A DNA stretch of 64,000 bases from Aquibacillus rhizosphaerae (GTDB lineage Bacteria; Bacillota; Bacilli; Bacillales; Amphibacillaceae): NCBI RefSeq assembly GCF_030282825.1, contig NZ_JASTZU010000016.1:1-64000 (forward strand), given 5' to 3'. This document shows positions 9,153 through 18,266 of this stretch, in pieces (position 1 is the stretch's first letter; each line of letters opens with the position of its first letter). Position numbers and translations under genes: made by a program. The notes beneath the pieces were generated by a model. That model worked only from the letters and a program-made list of their open reading frames with translations. It did no database searches and was not told where the DNA came from.

Positions 9153-9473
9153 ATGAGCAAGTTCAGTTTGTTTGGTAAGTTTACGATACAAGAAGGCGAA
9201 CGTGACACAATGGTAGATATATTGTTGGAAGCAGCAGAATCAATGAAAAACCTTGATGAATGCGAGATATATCTCGTTAATATTTCTGAAAGTGAACCAA
9301 ATTCTGTTTATGTTTATGAAGTGTGGAGTGATGAAGAAGCACATCAAGCCTCTTTAACTCTCGAAGCTACGCAAACGCTAATAAAACGTGCCAAACCTAT
9401 CATTGTCGGAATAGAACGAATCAATACGCTAAAAACAAAAGGTGGGAAGGGCATTTCAGCGAATTCTTATTAA
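9153..9473 (+). CDS. ABM-domain monooxygenase-like protein
   Basis: 106 residues of the antibiotic-biosynthesis-monooxygenase fold: FSLFGKFTIQEGERDTMVDI, a central CEIYLVNISE strand, then YEVWSDEEAHQAS and a final helix pair. Such dimeric ferredoxin-like proteins act as quinol monooxygenases or haem-degrading enzymes; the substrate cannot be read here. SD AAGGAGG lies 6-7 nt before the ATG. A bidirectional terminator at 9661 separates it from tetR. Confidence 0.8.
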   Translation: MSKFSLFGKFTIQEGERDTMVDILLEAAESMKNLDECEIYLVNISESEPNSVYVYEVWSDEEAHQASLTLEATQTLIKRAKPIIVGIERINTLKTKGGKGISANSY

Positions 9474-9660
9474 CTAACAGGTCTTATTCATAAGGGTGTT
9501 GAATCACATGTCTATTTGTAAAGGTGTTGATCTATCTATTACAGATACTTTTTGATGAAGTTGTCGCCAGAATTATCTTTTATGTTAAAGGAAATGTTGA
9601 AACATATATCTTTCTATATCTTAAAATAAAACTGGTTATACTATCGAGGCGATAAAACGG

Positions 9661-9700
9661 AAAAACAGCTGATCCAATAATTACTGGATCAGCTGTTTTT
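9661..9700. terminator. Bidirectional terminator
   Basis: A perfect 16-bp inverted repeat, AAAAACAGCTGATCCA and its complement, around an 8-nt loop, with A-run and T-run ends. It ends the convergent ABM gene (+) and tetR gene (-). Confidence 0.9.
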
Positions 9701-9710
9701 GAATCAATAA

Positions 9711-10331
9711 TTAACAAGTAGAACTTCGCATATAGGTGCGAATTAAATTTGTTACTGATTTATCATACAATGCTTTTGTTGTTTCTAAGTTTTCGATGTG
9801 CCCCCCAAGGTAGAGGTGGATCACTCCGTGTAACGATGCCCATATAACACGGACAACCTGTACGGGGTCTTTCTCCATAATTAGTCCTGCTTCAATTGCT
9901 TCTGTAATAACCTGAATGAACTGTTGCAAAGCTGTAGTTGTAGCATGTATACTTTCTTCCTCTGGTTTAAACTCACCAAATACTCCCCCGAACATCAATT
10001 GATAATAGCCCGTATTGTTGCGACTGAAATCCCAATAGGCTTCACATAGAGCTCGAAGATAGTTTTCCAATTTTTCCTGTTTGCTAACTGATTGAAAGGA
10101 TGTTGCTAATACATTACAGCCTTCTACATATAGAAGTTTAATCAAACCATCCTTATTGTTAAATAAATTATAGATAATTTTGGTCGAACATTCCATTTTT
10201 TCGGCGACCTTACGAATAGTGACTGCCTCGGGCCCTTGTTCTTGTAAGAGGATAGCAGCAGCCTCTACAATGGTCTGTTTAAGACTTTCAGCATGCTGTT
10301 GTTTTGATTCTGAATAGGTTTTGATCTCCAT
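9711..10331 (-). CDS. TetR family transcriptional regulator
   Basis: 206 residues. The N-terminal helix-turn-helix spans about 18-65 (IVEAAAILLQEQGPEAVTIRKVAEKMECSTKIIYNLF, abbreviated by eye). The C-terminal ligand domain has the WHG-like pattern (VIWASLHGVIHLYLGG). It is transcribed away from the SDR gene at 10512. The 180-bp gap carries its own sigma-A promoter on the minus strand and two GAAAC-N3-GTTTC palindromes, so it probably represses both itself and the dehydrogenase. Confidence 0.92.
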   Translation of the reverse strand: MEIKTYSESKQQHAESLKQTIVEAAAILLQEQGPEAVTIRKVAEKMECSTKIIYNLFNNKDGLIKLLYVEGCNVLATSFQSVSKQEKLENYLRALCEAYWDFSRNNTGYYQLMFGGVFGEFKPEEESIHATTTALQQFIQVITEAIEAGLIMEKDPVQVVRVIWASLHGVIHLYLGGHIENLETTKALYDKSVTNLIRTYMRSSTC

Positions 10332-10365
10332 TTTGGTGTCACCCTCAAATCATTCGGATTAGAAA

Positions 10366-10378
10366 GAAACGACGTTTC
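10366..10378. promoter_or_regulatory. TetR operator O1
   Basis: GAAACGACGTTTC is a perfect palindrome about a central A, between the tetR promoter and its start. It shares the GAAAC/GTTTC arms with O2 at 10461. Confidence 0.75.
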
Positions 10379-10387
10379 CGCATTTGT

Positions 10388-10417
10388 ACTATACTGTATA
10401 CAATCATGGCTAGTCAA
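10388..10417 (-). promoter_or_regulatory. tetR promoter
   Basis: On the minus strand: TTGACT (10417-10412), an 18-bp spacer and TATAGT (10393-10388). The start point would fall next to O1. Confidence 0.75.
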
Positions 10418-10424
10418 ATAATGG

Positions 10425-10453
10425 TAGACATCAATTTCAACATAGGATACAAT
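10425..10453 (+). promoter_or_regulatory. SDR promoter
   Basis: TAGACA (10425-10430), a 17-bp spacer and TACAAT (10448-10453). O2 begins 8 bp downstream, so bound repressor would block transcription. Confidence 0.75.
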
Positions 10454-10460
10454 GATTCCA

Positions 10461-10481
10461 TATAGAAACAGTGTTTCTATA
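10461..10481. promoter_or_regulatory. TetR operator O2
   Basis: A 21-bp palindrome with 10-bp perfect arms TATAGAAACA / TGTTTCTATA around one central G, placed at the predicted +1 of the SDR gene. Confidence 0.85.
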
Positions 10482-10511
10482 ACTCGATAAAAAACTGAAA
10501 GGGTTGATGGA

Positions 10512-11300
10512 ATGAATAATTTTAATGAAAAATGGGCTCTGGTTACAGGCGCTTCCTCAGGTATAGGTGAAGTTTTTGCTCATGAGTTGGCAGCCAAAGG
10601 AAGTCACTTGATCTTAGTAGCTCGCTCGGAATCGAAACTTAATGAACTTGCGCGAAAACTTATGAAAAAATATAAAATTCAAACGGAGGTTATTGTCTCT
10701 GATTTATCGCAAGCAGGTGCTTCTACAGAAGTTTATCAAGAATGTATCAATCGAGGACACCGTGTTGATTTATTAATAAATAATGCTGGTTTCGCTACAC
10801 ATGGATTATTTGAGGAACAGTCCTTAGACAGAAATCGAGATCAAATTATGCTTAACGTTATGGCCCTCGTAGAGCTTACTCATTTATTCTTACCGGATAT
10901 GCTGATAAATCGTCGTGGGGCAGTCATTAATGTGGCTTCTACAGCGGCTTTCCAACCCAATCCTTATATGGCTGTTTACGGTGCAACAAAGGCTTTTGTA
11001 CTCTCATTTACACAAGCACTATGGAAGGAAAATGGCAATCGTGGTGTTCAATTTCTTACCTTGTGTCCAGGCTCAACAGAAACAGGATTCTTTGATGCAG
11101 TAGGTACGAATGATGCTGTAGTGGGAAAGAAAGATAATCCCAAGCACGTCGTAGATGTTGCACTTCATTCGCTTGGAACTAGTCGTTCTTATGTGGTTGC
11201 AGGGAGAATGAATTACCTGGTCTCTCAAATGAATCGTTTTGTTCCAAAAAAAGTAATGTTGCAAGCGGTCAGCAATTTGATACGGCCAGCTCAAAAGTAG
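10512..11300 (+). CDS. Short-chain dehydrogenase/reductase
   Basis: Classical SDR of 262 residues, NAD(P)H-dependent oxidoreductase in the cytoplasm. Cofactor motif TGASSGIG (12-19), NNAG (90-93), and a catalytic set Ser143, Tyr156, Lys160 (YGATK). The length is normal. Arg38 after the second strand (LVARSESKL) hints at NADP(H) preference by family rule. It is probably repressed by the divergent TetR through O2. Substrate unknown; in such pairs the enzyme often handles a compound related to the TetR ligand (inference). Confidence 0.9.
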   Translation: MNNFNEKWALVTGASSGIGEVFAHELAAKGSHLILVARSESKLNELARKLMKKYKIQTEVIVSDLSQAGASTEVYQECINRGHRVDLLINNAGFATHGLFEEQSLDRNRDQIMLNVMALVELTHLFLPDMLINRRGAVINVASTAAFQPNPYMAVYGATKAFVLSFTQALWKENGNRGVQFLTLCPGSTETGFFDAVGTNDAVVGKKDNPKHVVDVALHSLGTSRSYVVAGRMNYLVSQMNRFVPKKVMLQAVSNLIRPAQK

Positions 11301-11335
11301 ATTGTAGAATACGGTGGACTTTTGATAGAAGTGAC

Positions 11336-11746
11336 TTGATGGAGATTTTGGTAGTGATAAATAACCATGGGGGTAGAGTGCTTGTAGTGCCTGTTCTTCT
11401 CATTTTCTCAATAGTGACATATTTTGTTGAAATGACCGCAACTTATTTTAAGATTGAGCAGTATTTTCAACTTATTGTAGGAAGTAACCTATATAGAACG
11501 AGAGCGTCAAAAACAGAAGTTATTCAATAGATACTAGACAAATATAATAAACATGAACCTTATGAATATATTATGATTGGAGCTAGACAGCACGATATTA
11601 TTGGAGCAATGAACACGGGAATTGATTCCATTGGAGTTACTTATGGCTAGGGTTCACTTGAAGAAATAAGTAGTTGCAACACAACATATATTGTCAAATC
11701 TGTTAATCAGTTCAATGATATTCTTATGGATAGTCAAATGAATTAA
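11336..11746 (+). pseudogene. HAD-family phosphatase, C-terminal fragment
   Basis: From about 11430 the frame reads like the C-terminal half of a Gph-type HAD hydrolase: EQYFQLIVGSNL, SKTEVIQ, IMIGARQHDIIGA, GIDSIGVTYG, YIVKSVNQFNDIL. In-frame stops TAG 11528-11530 and TAG 11648-11650 interrupt it. The first Asp of the IGDR-HD metal motif is Ala here. The first 30 residues are unrelated hydrophobic sequence, and the N-terminal DxD half is missing. Confidence 0.75.
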
Positions 11747-12120
11747 GTAATACTATCTTTTTTAGCTAAAAACTGTAAGAGAGTACAATAAATAACAGTC
11801 CATCTGCTAGGTAATTAGCAAATATTCTGTGAGACTATCTATTTTATACTAGGCACCTTTTTATAAGGACTTATTCTCGGTTATTCGAAGATCGTTCAAC
11901 ACTTGGAAGTGTAATAAATCCAAATGGAAAAAGAGTGGTTGAATTAGCAACTGCCTATTGCAAACTGTACTAAATGTTAGTTTTTTTGAATAAGATACAA
12001 AAGCAAGTTTGCTGTTGGTGCCAACTTACCATAAAGAATAAAGTACTTTCTACTAAAGGTAGCGATACTTCAATAATTAAGTTGGCTGATTTTTTTATTA
12101 TAATTCTGACTTAGAGGGGG
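11747..12120. other. Intergenic stretch with a short coding relic
   Basis: At about 11888-11971 one plus-strand frame reads GSVINPNGKRVVELATAY before a stop, which looks like a gene fragment, but no start, SD or family match supports it. The rest is AT-rich and stop-filled. Confidence 0.35.
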
Positions 12121-12462
12121 TTGAAGGGGATAATTCCTTTCTTAAATTTATTTATTATTGGTTTGTTTATCTGTGTACTTATTTTAGGACTTATACAATC
12201 CAAGATACACTCTTTTAAAGCAGGTTTCTATGCCTTTTTACTGTTACTATTTAACCAAGTATATTTGTATATTGCCCTGTTTATAATTAATCCAATTATA
12301 ATTAATCACGTAGTGAATAGTTCTGATCCAACTGGTATGACAGGAGGGGAAGTAGTGTCACTACTTGCTTTAATACCTAAAACAATTGAACTAATTGCTA
12401 TTACAATTTTAGTTGTTGGTTTATACAAAATGTGGGTAGTTAAAAAACAAACATCAAGTTGA
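12121..12462 (+). CDS. Membrane protein, unknown family
   Basis: 113 residues with three hydrophobic helices (about 6-25, 33-58, 80-104) and a basic tail VVKKQTSS. TTG 12121 lies directly after TTAGAGGGGG, so the exact start is uncertain. A dispersed-repeat motif, GGATGCTTATCTGTAA, begins right after the stop. Confidence 0.6.
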   Translation: MKGIIPFLNLFIIGLFICVLILGLIQSKIHSFKAGFYAFLLLLFNQVYLYIALFIINPIIINHVVNSSDPTGMTGGEVVSLLALIPKTIELIAITILVVGLYKMWVVKKQTSS

Positions 12463-12506
12463 ATGGATGCTTATCTGTAATATGGAATGTAATACGTAAT
12501 ATGTGT

Positions 12507-12570
12507 GGTGCTTGTTATTTCTCGTTTTTTGTCAACTTCGACATATTTCGAGAAATGACAAGCACCTTTC
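12507..12570. terminator. Large hairpin, terminator of the membrane gene
   Basis: GGTGCTTGT-T-ATTTCTCG (12507-12524) pairs with CGAGAAAT-G-ACAAGCACC (12550-12567) with one mismatch; an inner GTC/GAC stem sits in the loop; a short T stretch follows. Confidence 0.65.
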
Positions 12571-12766
12571 GCTGATAAATTGTCTTGTTTTCTGAAACCC
12601 AATTTTTTCTTAAATTACATGCATTATACTTGGTTGAATCTCAATCTTCATTTACTTTATTCGATGAAAATTATTATTTTTAAGTTTTATGATGATAAGA
12701 GAACTCTTAATGGGACGGATTGATGGTAATCTAATAAGATTTTGAATTTAAAAGGGAGGACATGGA

Positions 12767-13736
12767 ATGAAAGCAATGGTCTACGACAAATATGGTAATC
12801 CAGATGTGCTTCAACTAAAAGAGGTCGAAAAACCAGTGCCTAAGGTAAATCAAGTATTAGTAAGAGTTCACGCCAGTTCGATGAATTATGGAAACTTGCT
12901 ACTTTTACAAGGAAAACCCTTTTTAGCTCGATTCGCGTATGGTCTGCTAAAATTCAAACATTCCATACAGGGTAGTGATATCGCAGGTCAAGTGGAGAGT
13001 TGGGAAAGACGTAAAGCACTTTAAACCTGGTGATGATGTGTTTGGAGATTCAGCGGAAAGTGGGTTTGGAGCTTTTGCAGAATATGTATCAGTGCCTGAA
13101 GAATATTTAGCACCAAAACCAATGAATCTTACCTATGAGGAAGCAGCTATTGTACCAACCGCTGCAGTCACTGCGTTACAAGGTTTGCGAGATAAAGGAA
13201 AAATCCAAGCGAGACAAAAAGTCTTAATTAATGGTGCTTCTGGCGGGGTAGGCATCTTTGCCATCCAAATTGCCAAAAGCTTTGGTGCTGAAGTAACAAG
13301 TGTATGTAGTACTAGAAATATAGACTTAGTGAGGTCAGTTGGAACAGATTATGTGATTGACCATACAAAAGAGGATTTCACTCAAAGTAGTAAAAAATAT
13401 GATTTGATTGTCGCTGTTAACGGCTATCATCCTATTTCAAAATATAAGCAAGCGTTAACCGCAAATGGAACGTATGTGATGGTTGGTGGATCCGGAAAAC
13501 AGATGACCCAAGCGTTGTTACTAGGCCCATGGATGTCAAGGTTTGGTAACAAGAAGCTGTGTAACCTTTTGCAAAGACCAAAAAAGGAGGATTTAGTTTT
13601 TCTGAAAGAGCTTCTTGAAGCAGGTGAAATACAACCAGTTATGGATAAAAGTTATACGTTAGAAGAGGTACCTGAAGCTTTTAAACATATAGATCAAGGA
13701 CATGTGAAAGGTAAAAATGCTATCACTATAAAATAG
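12767..13736 (+). pseudogene. MDR-superfamily quinone/zinc-type oxidoreductase, frameshifted
   Basis: Two overlapping frames form one medium-chain dehydrogenase of about 322 residues. The first (ATG 12767, SD GGGAGG) carries MKAMVYDKYGNPDVLQLKEV through GSDIAGQVE. The second resumes with VGKDVKHFKPGDDVFGD and carries the Rossmann motif NGASGGVGIFAIQIAKSFGA. A net 2-nt loss near 13000 joins them. All other parts look healthy, so a sequencing error or a recent mutation is possible. No structural-zinc cysteines are seen, which fits the quinone-oxidoreductase-like branch. Confidence 0.8.
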
Positions 13737-13861
13737 TAATAAACTTTGCTTGCTATTCGATATCAAGCTATAGGTATACTGATGAATACAATAAGAACTA
13801 GATTCCAAAGTATAATATTCTTAAACCATTGGGGAATACTAGTAGTAGGAGGTGTCAGCAC

Positions 13862-14059
13862 ATGGCAAAGCAAAATAAAAGAATAGATGAAAATAGACGT
13901 TTTACCAGTTCTGATCAATATGACACAACGGAAAATGAAGAGGGCTTAGACAATCAAGCTTCCATAGATACTGAAATTGATAAACGACATAACGAAAATG
14001 CCCGTGAATCTGCTGCTCTTGAACCCGAATCTCCAAGAATTGATACAGATCATCTATAA
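13862..14059 (+). CDS. Small hydrophilic protein, 65 residues
   Basis: Highly charged, Cys-free protein (MAKQNKRIDENRRF, then Asp/Glu-rich) starting at ATG 13862, about 8 nt after AGGAGGTG. The composition resembles small spore or stress proteins of Bacillaceae, but no family is recognised. It is convergent with the small gene at 14168-14326 across a shared terminator. Confidence 0.6.
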   Translation: MAKQNKRIDENRRFTSSDQYDTTENEEGLDNQASIDTEIDKRHNENARESAALEPESPRIDTDHL

Positions 14060-14063
14060 TCGT

Positions 14064-14100
14064 AACCCCAATTGATAGAAATCTAACAATTGGGGGTTTA
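14064..14100. terminator. Bidirectional terminator
   Basis: CCCCAATTG (14066-14074) and CAATTGGGG (14087-14095) form the stem, with TTT on the plus side and AT-rich sequence on the minus side. It lies between two convergent small genes. Confidence 0.8.
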
Positions 14101-14167
14101 TTATATGGGTTTCCTCAAACAACTTTTAATCTAAAAAAAGCCTCTAATTTCTCAAAGTTAACGTGGT

Positions 14168-14326
14168 TTAGTCTCGCAGTCCTCCAGCCTCGCGGGAAGT
14201 CATTGAACCTTCCCCGTTTTTAATGTCTTTTTGAATTTGTTGTTTTACTTTTTGTGGATCTGTTCCAGCAAATTGGGGCTTCATTACTAAATCCTCGGTA
14301 TCATTCGTTTTTCTATTGCTTTGCAT
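14168..14326 (-). CDS. Small hydrophilic, SASP-like protein
   Basis: 52 residues on the minus strand, ATG 14326 preceded by AAAAGGAGG at 6 nt. It contains FAGTDPQKVKQQIQKD and ends MTSREAGGLRD. The T-D-x-x-x-V-[KR]-Q-Q pattern recalls gamma-type small acid-soluble spore proteins, but the protein is too short and single-repeat to be sure. It is convergent with 13862-14059. Confidence 0.6.
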   Translation of the reverse strand: MQSNRKTNDTEDLVMKPQFAGTDPQKVKQQIQKDIKNGEGSMTSREAGGLRD

Positions 14327-14572
14327 GGAATCCTCCTTTTTTTACACACTTATTGTTTACGTCATCGGTGAACATATCCAATAAAATTTATTGATTTTCA
14401 CAATTATAATCCGTTTTCTCTTCTCTTACATCAAGAACTAGTCACTTGCTGAATCAATTGGACAGTTTTTATAGAATAATATAAAATAATAGGAAATAAA
14501 ATCTAAGGTAAAATTTGTATGAAGTAAAGCGAAAATTAATGAAATTTTTTAAAAGGTAAGGGGAGAAATAAG

Positions 14573-14734
14573 TTGGTTAACTATCGACTTAAAGCAAGTT
14601 TACTTGAAGTGGTTGAAAATCAATTAAATGATAATGACCCAAAATGTACAAAAAGGACACTTGATCGGTTAATGGGTTTCGGCTACTCTGTTTCGGAGTC
14701 AAAGGAAATGATTGCGCAGTCATGGACGAACTGA
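14573..14734 (+). CDS. Small protein of unknown function, 53 residues
   Basis: TTG 14573 follows AAGGGGAG. The sequence LLEVVENQLNDND-PKCTKRTLDRL-GYS-SESKEMIAQ has the look of a short helical domain seen in uncharacterised Bacillus proteins. It ends earlier than expected for a full protein, so it may be truncated. Confidence 0.45.
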   Translation: MVNYRLKASLLEVVENQLNDNDPKCTKRTLDRLMGFGYSVSESKEMIAQSWTN

Positions 14735-14823
14735 TTTTGCTCTAAAATTATATGCGTGTATTATCTAATTAACATCATCATTTAAATAAAAGTCAATCCA
14801 TATTCTTACCATGGAGGAGTATA

Positions 14824-15087
14824 TTAACACAACAAAAATAGAAAAATAAATATAAAAGATACTGCAACGAGAACAATTACATACCCACCAGATTTATTTT
14901 CCCTCTGATCAACAATTCCCATAAAAACAAAACCAATCAACCCTTTACTTAATATAAATAACGGGTTTCGCATTTTCATTTTTATCTCATAACGCTTTTC
15001 CGTCGTTTCATTATTATATATTTGTATAATCCTTGCTAAAAGAAATAAGATAAAAGCCAAAAGTAACATAACTTTCCATATTTCCAC
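14824..15087 (-). CDS. Small membrane protein
   Basis: 87 residues from GTG 15087 (SD GAAGGGTGA). Hydrophobic segments lie at about 4-21, 45-60 and 68-87, with a charged middle NETTEKRYEIKMKMR. No family recognised; the gene is monocistronic. Confidence 0.55.
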   Translation of the reverse strand: MEIWKVMLLLAFILFLLARIIQIYNNETTEKRYEIKMKMRNPLFILSKGLIGFVFMGIVDQRENKSGGYVIVLVAVSFIFIFLFLLC

Positions 15088-15414
15088 TTTTGTTCACCCT
15101 TCATTAATGCTAGATTATTTTACTATAAAATAACAAAAAATGGTTTGATTTACCAAGTAATAATACTCGAATTCTAGTATAATGTATGGAAAGAAAAATT
15201 ATTAGAGAAAGAAGTTAAAATAATAATTCCTCAAACTGGAAAACAACATGAAATACATAGGATATAAATTCAAAAATGGTTAAGCTAGCAAAAACACGAA
15301 TGTTAATGAATCTACAAATCAAGTATCAGCAAGAACCACCAGAAAAGAGGGATATGTAATACATAATTCTTTTTATTATATAAAAGTTACGATTAATTTA
15401 CGGGAGTCCTTTGT
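15088..15414. other. Intergenic region, regulatory only
   Basis: No supported gene. A TATAAT occurs at about 15177-15182, without a convincing -35, and serves as the most likely promoter site for the Asp-box gene that starts at 15415. Confidence 0.35.
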
Positions 15415-16338
15415 ATGAAAAAAACAATCATTACAATTTCGATAACTATTTTCATTGGATTAATTATCACAATTATTTATAACCAAAATCCGATTGATAT
15501 CACACCACCACACTTAACACAGAAAAATCAACAGGAAGAATATAATAATCAAGAACAACCTCAACCAGAAGACTTACAGCCTGTAAATACGAACCAGGTA
15601 AGTTATACGCTTCAAAATGATGAATTAAACATTACCTACAATAATGGGAATGATTGGATTAACGTCCCAGTTTTAAAAGATGCATTATTTGCTGGAGCAT
15701 ATAGTGGGAATGAACAAGAACTGATTGATGATAGCTATGTACTGACAGAGAATCGTGCTGCATTCTTATATCAGGGTGCTGGCGTCCAAGTCAAATATTC
15801 TCTTGATCAAGGAGAAACGTGGCAAGACAGCACGGTTGCTGAAAGTTTTCCTGCGATGCGCTTCAGAAAGTTAGACTTCGTTAATGATCAGTTTGGCTAT
15901 GTGATAATTTCCGGTGATAAAACCATGTCTTCCGAATATTCGGTTGCCTATCTAACGCATGATGGGGGACAAACCTGGGAAAAAACCGCTGATTCGGGAA
16001 TCTTGAGATTAATTGCCGATGGAGGTTTTGTGGATGAAAAAACAGGGTTTTTATCCTACGGAATAATTAATCCCGATAGGCCTGATTTATACGTGACACA
16101 AGATGGGGGAAAGACTTGGAGTCAGACGATGTTTAATATTCCATCTAAGTATTACCAAGTTTTTGTTCAAGCCGAAACACCAGTGAAAGAGGGAGATCAT
16201 TTAGCTGTTTTGTTGAACCAAGGGCCAAATGGTGATTATCAAGGAGGAAAGGTAAAAGGGAAATTCATTTCAGAAGACAACGGGAAATCATGGGAGTTTT
16301 CGACGGAGGTAGAGCCACATGAAACAGAACAAGGCTAA
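15415..16338 (+). CDS. Signal-anchored Asp-box (BNR/YCF48-like) repeat protein
   Basis: 307 residues. The N-terminal hydrophobic segment (4-22) is a signal anchor; a Gln/Glu-rich linker follows to about 60. Four Asp boxes of the form S/T-x-D-x-G-x-x-W are evenly placed at 129 (SLDQGETW), 181 (THDGGQTW), 228 (TQDGGKTW) and 286 (SEDNGKSW), predicting an extracytoplasmic beta-propeller fragment. Asp boxes are structural and do not define catalysis. The gene overlaps the next by 20 bp, so the two products probably work together. Confidence 0.8.
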   Translation: MKKTIITISITIFIGLIITIIYNQNPIDITPPHLTQKNQQEEYNNQEQPQPEDLQPVNTNQVSYTLQNDELNITYNNGNDWINVPVLKDALFAGAYSGNEQELIDDSYVLTENRAAFLYQGAGVQVKYSLDQGETWQDSTVAESFPAMRFRKLDFVNDQFGYVIISGDKTMSSEYSVAYLTHDGGQTWEKTADSGILRLIADGGFVDEKTGFLSYGIINPDRPDLYVTQDGGKTWSQTMFNIPSKYYQVFVQAETPVKEGDHLAVLLNQGPNGDYQGGKVKGKFISEDNGKSWEFSTEVEPHETEQG

Positions 16339-17182
16339 ATGGGTGAAGATAACTGGTGGGATTCTATTTGTGCTTGCAGTTGGTTTCTTTTGTTTGCAAA
16401 TAGGATATTTACTTGTCCAACCAAGATACCAAGTGGAGTATATAGATAATCGCATCTTTTATATCATCAATATATTATCTCTCATTTTTTTATTATTTGG
16501 CCTTATGTTCTTGCTTACATGGAAGAAAGGCTGGAAAATCATCGTTTCGAGTTTGGCGGTTATCTTCATTATTATAAATGGTGTTCTCCTTTATGAGAGT
16601 AACCAGGAAACGAAAAATATCACAAGCATATCACCAAACTTCAAGCATGTGTTAGCCATTAAACAAAACACAGAGACCGGGGAGGCTATGTATTACCGCT
16701 CGTACTACGGTATTCTGAGTCGTCCAAATGATAGATTAGAACTAGAGATAGCTGGCAACTATAAGATTGATTGGTTAGCAAATGATATAGCAGCCTTTAC
16801 CTACCAAGCAGCAGACAATACGATTCAGCAATTTATCGGTACGTATGGAGACCGTAAAAATGGTAGGTCTTATTATAATGTAGAAGCCGAAATTCAAGGA
16901 AAATGGCAAGGGGATAATGCTCGGGTAGAAACTGAACAGCTAGGAATCTCGATCACAGTAGATGGACATACCGAATTGTTTGAATGGAACAACATCGAAC
17001 AGTTTGGTACGCTCGCAATCGTTTTGAAAAAAAACAACGAAGCCGTTTGGACGATAGGTTTAAATGAAAATTTTAAGATCTATTCGGATGCAGCTAAACC
17101 GACTGTTGGAAATATTACTTTGTACAAAGCAACGATGGAGGAGAGTCAGCCGTTGGTTTTAGATTATGAGGGTGAACAGTAA
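16319..17182 (+). CDS. Membrane protein partner of the Asp-box protein
   Basis: 287 residues. Three hydrophobic helices at about 10-33, 46-66 and 73-90 are followed by a soluble, beta-rich domain of about 190 residues with no recognised motif. The start ATG lies inside the upstream gene and is preceded by GGAGGTAGAG, so translation is coupled. The family is not recognised. Confidence 0.7.
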   Translation: MKQNKAKWVKITGGILFVLAVGFFCLQIGYLLVQPRYQVEYIDNRIFYIINILSLIFLLFGLMFLLTWKKGWKIIVSSLAVIFIIINGVLLYESNQETKNITSISPNFKHVLAIKQNTETGEAMYYRSYYGILSRPNDRLELEIAGNYKIDWLANDIAAFTYQAADNTIQQFIGTYGDRKNGRSYYNVEAEIQGKWQGDNARVETEQLGISITVDGHTELFEWNNIEQFGTLAIVLKKNNEAVWTIGLNENFKIYSDAAKPTVGNITLYKATMEESQPLVLDYEGEQ

Positions 17183-17484
17183 TAGTAGAACAACCTGATA
17201 AAAGAACTACTTACAGCAAAAGTAGCTACACAAACCAGGTGATAGGTATAATCTTCCCCAACTTTTTCAAACCGGTCGTTTAGTATTCTCATACTTATAT
17301 CTATGCCTAGTCTTCCCAAGCATGACAATGGAGATACGTAAACCTATTGCCTATCACCACTTGCAAGTGAAAACAGAGCAACAAGGGGATGGCGGTGAAG
17401 ACGAGATTAGTTGGTAAGGATTCTGCTATGGCTATAGTTTATTTATATGTGGTTAAGATCACCTGGTAAAAGATGCTCAGAACA
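17183..17484. other. Intergenic with a short relic frame
   Basis: A frame from ATG about 17322 to TAA about 17417 reads IRKPIAYHHLQVKTEQQ and ends GGEDEISW, without an SD. It may be the tail of a lost gene. The remainder shows nothing. Confidence 0.3.
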
Positions 17485-17517
17485 AGGGTTCTCACAGTTG
17501 TGAGGGCTCTTTTTTTG
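17485..17517 (+). terminator. Rho-independent terminator
   Basis: AGGGTTCTCAC (17485-17495) pairs with GTGAGGGCTCT (17500-17510), including G-U pairs, around AGTT; a T-run follows. It is 300 bp past 17182, so it may end a longer transcript. Confidence 0.75.
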
Positions 17518-17692
17518 GTCAAAATGAATAAAGTTATGTTTTCTAGATCCAGCAGAAACCTACTAAGAGAAGGTGTCAGCTACTAAACTTTTTTAACTGT
17601 CTACGTGTTGTATTAGCTGTTAACATTTTTAAAGTAGTAGTCATCTACTCAATACCTAAAACTAAATACCGAAAGAGAACACTGACCAATTC

Positions 17693-17743
17693 AAAAAAAA
17701 CCTGAACCCCAAAAGTAGTTATCAATTAATTTTTGGGGTCCAG
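17693..17743 (-). terminator. Terminator of the padR-DUF4188 operon
   Basis: CTGAACCCCAAAA (17702-17714) pairs with TTTTGGGGTCCAG (17731-17743) with one mismatch. On the minus strand the stem is followed by eight Ts (the A-run 17693-17700). Confidence 0.8.
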
Positions 17744-17787
17744 TACAACTTTTATTCGTTTTTTTGTTTGCTAATTCGTCTGATAAA

Positions 17788-18264
17788 TCAATAGGAAGTA
17801 AGTCGTTTCTTAGCAGAGTTAGTTTTAGGTGTAATGGATCGTGGTGTTTGTGTTTTTCCTAAACCATAGGTAGGCATGTTGGCATAAACAGATTCATATT
17901 CTCCTTTTCTCACATGATACGTTTCATGATAAATCCCTACAGCATCATTGTTACCGACCTTCTTATTGAAATTTTTCCATGCCGCCAAGTGCTTGTTACC
18001 TTTTGCATAGGCAATAAGTTCTTCGGTTGAACGCCAATATTGAATCATTGCAGTTGTTCTTAGTCCAAAATAACTCTCCATTGATATGAATCCTAATTCG
18101 TCTTTATTTACATATAGTTCCTTAATCATGCCTGGCATAGCACTAAATACGGGTAACCATTTGTGAACAGCAAGTCGTTTGTTGATTCGCATGCCAATGA
18201 TGAAGACAACGATATCCTCTGTGTTTTCAGTCGTATAACGCCCAGTATTAATGTTGGTAGTCAT
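17788..18264 (-). CDS. DUF4188 (monooxygenase-like) protein
   Basis: 158 residues matching the DUF4188 family by blocks INTGRYTTE, VVFIIGMRINKRLAVHKWLP, a central MESYFGLRTTAMIQYWRSTEEL and AVGIYHETYHV. The fold resembles dimeric ABM-type haem or flavin-free monooxygenases; function unproven. SD AAAGGAGG is 7 nt before ATG 18264. It starts 2 nt after the stop of padR, so it is its co-transcribed target. DUF4188-PadR pairs are common in Bacillaceae. Confidence 0.85.
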   Translation of the reverse strand: MTTNINTGRYTTENTEDIVVFIIGMRINKRLAVHKWLPVFSAMPGMIKELYVNKDELGFISMESYFGLRTTAMIQYWRSTEELIAYAKGNKHLAAWKNFNKKVGNNDAVGIYHETYHVRKGEYESVYANMPTYGLGKTQTPRSITPKTNSAKKRLTSY

Positions 18265-18266
18265 CG

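Noticed and set aside
11888-11971. Small gene reading GSVINPNGKRVVELATAY
   Set aside because: No start codon or SD and stops close by; kept only as a relic note.
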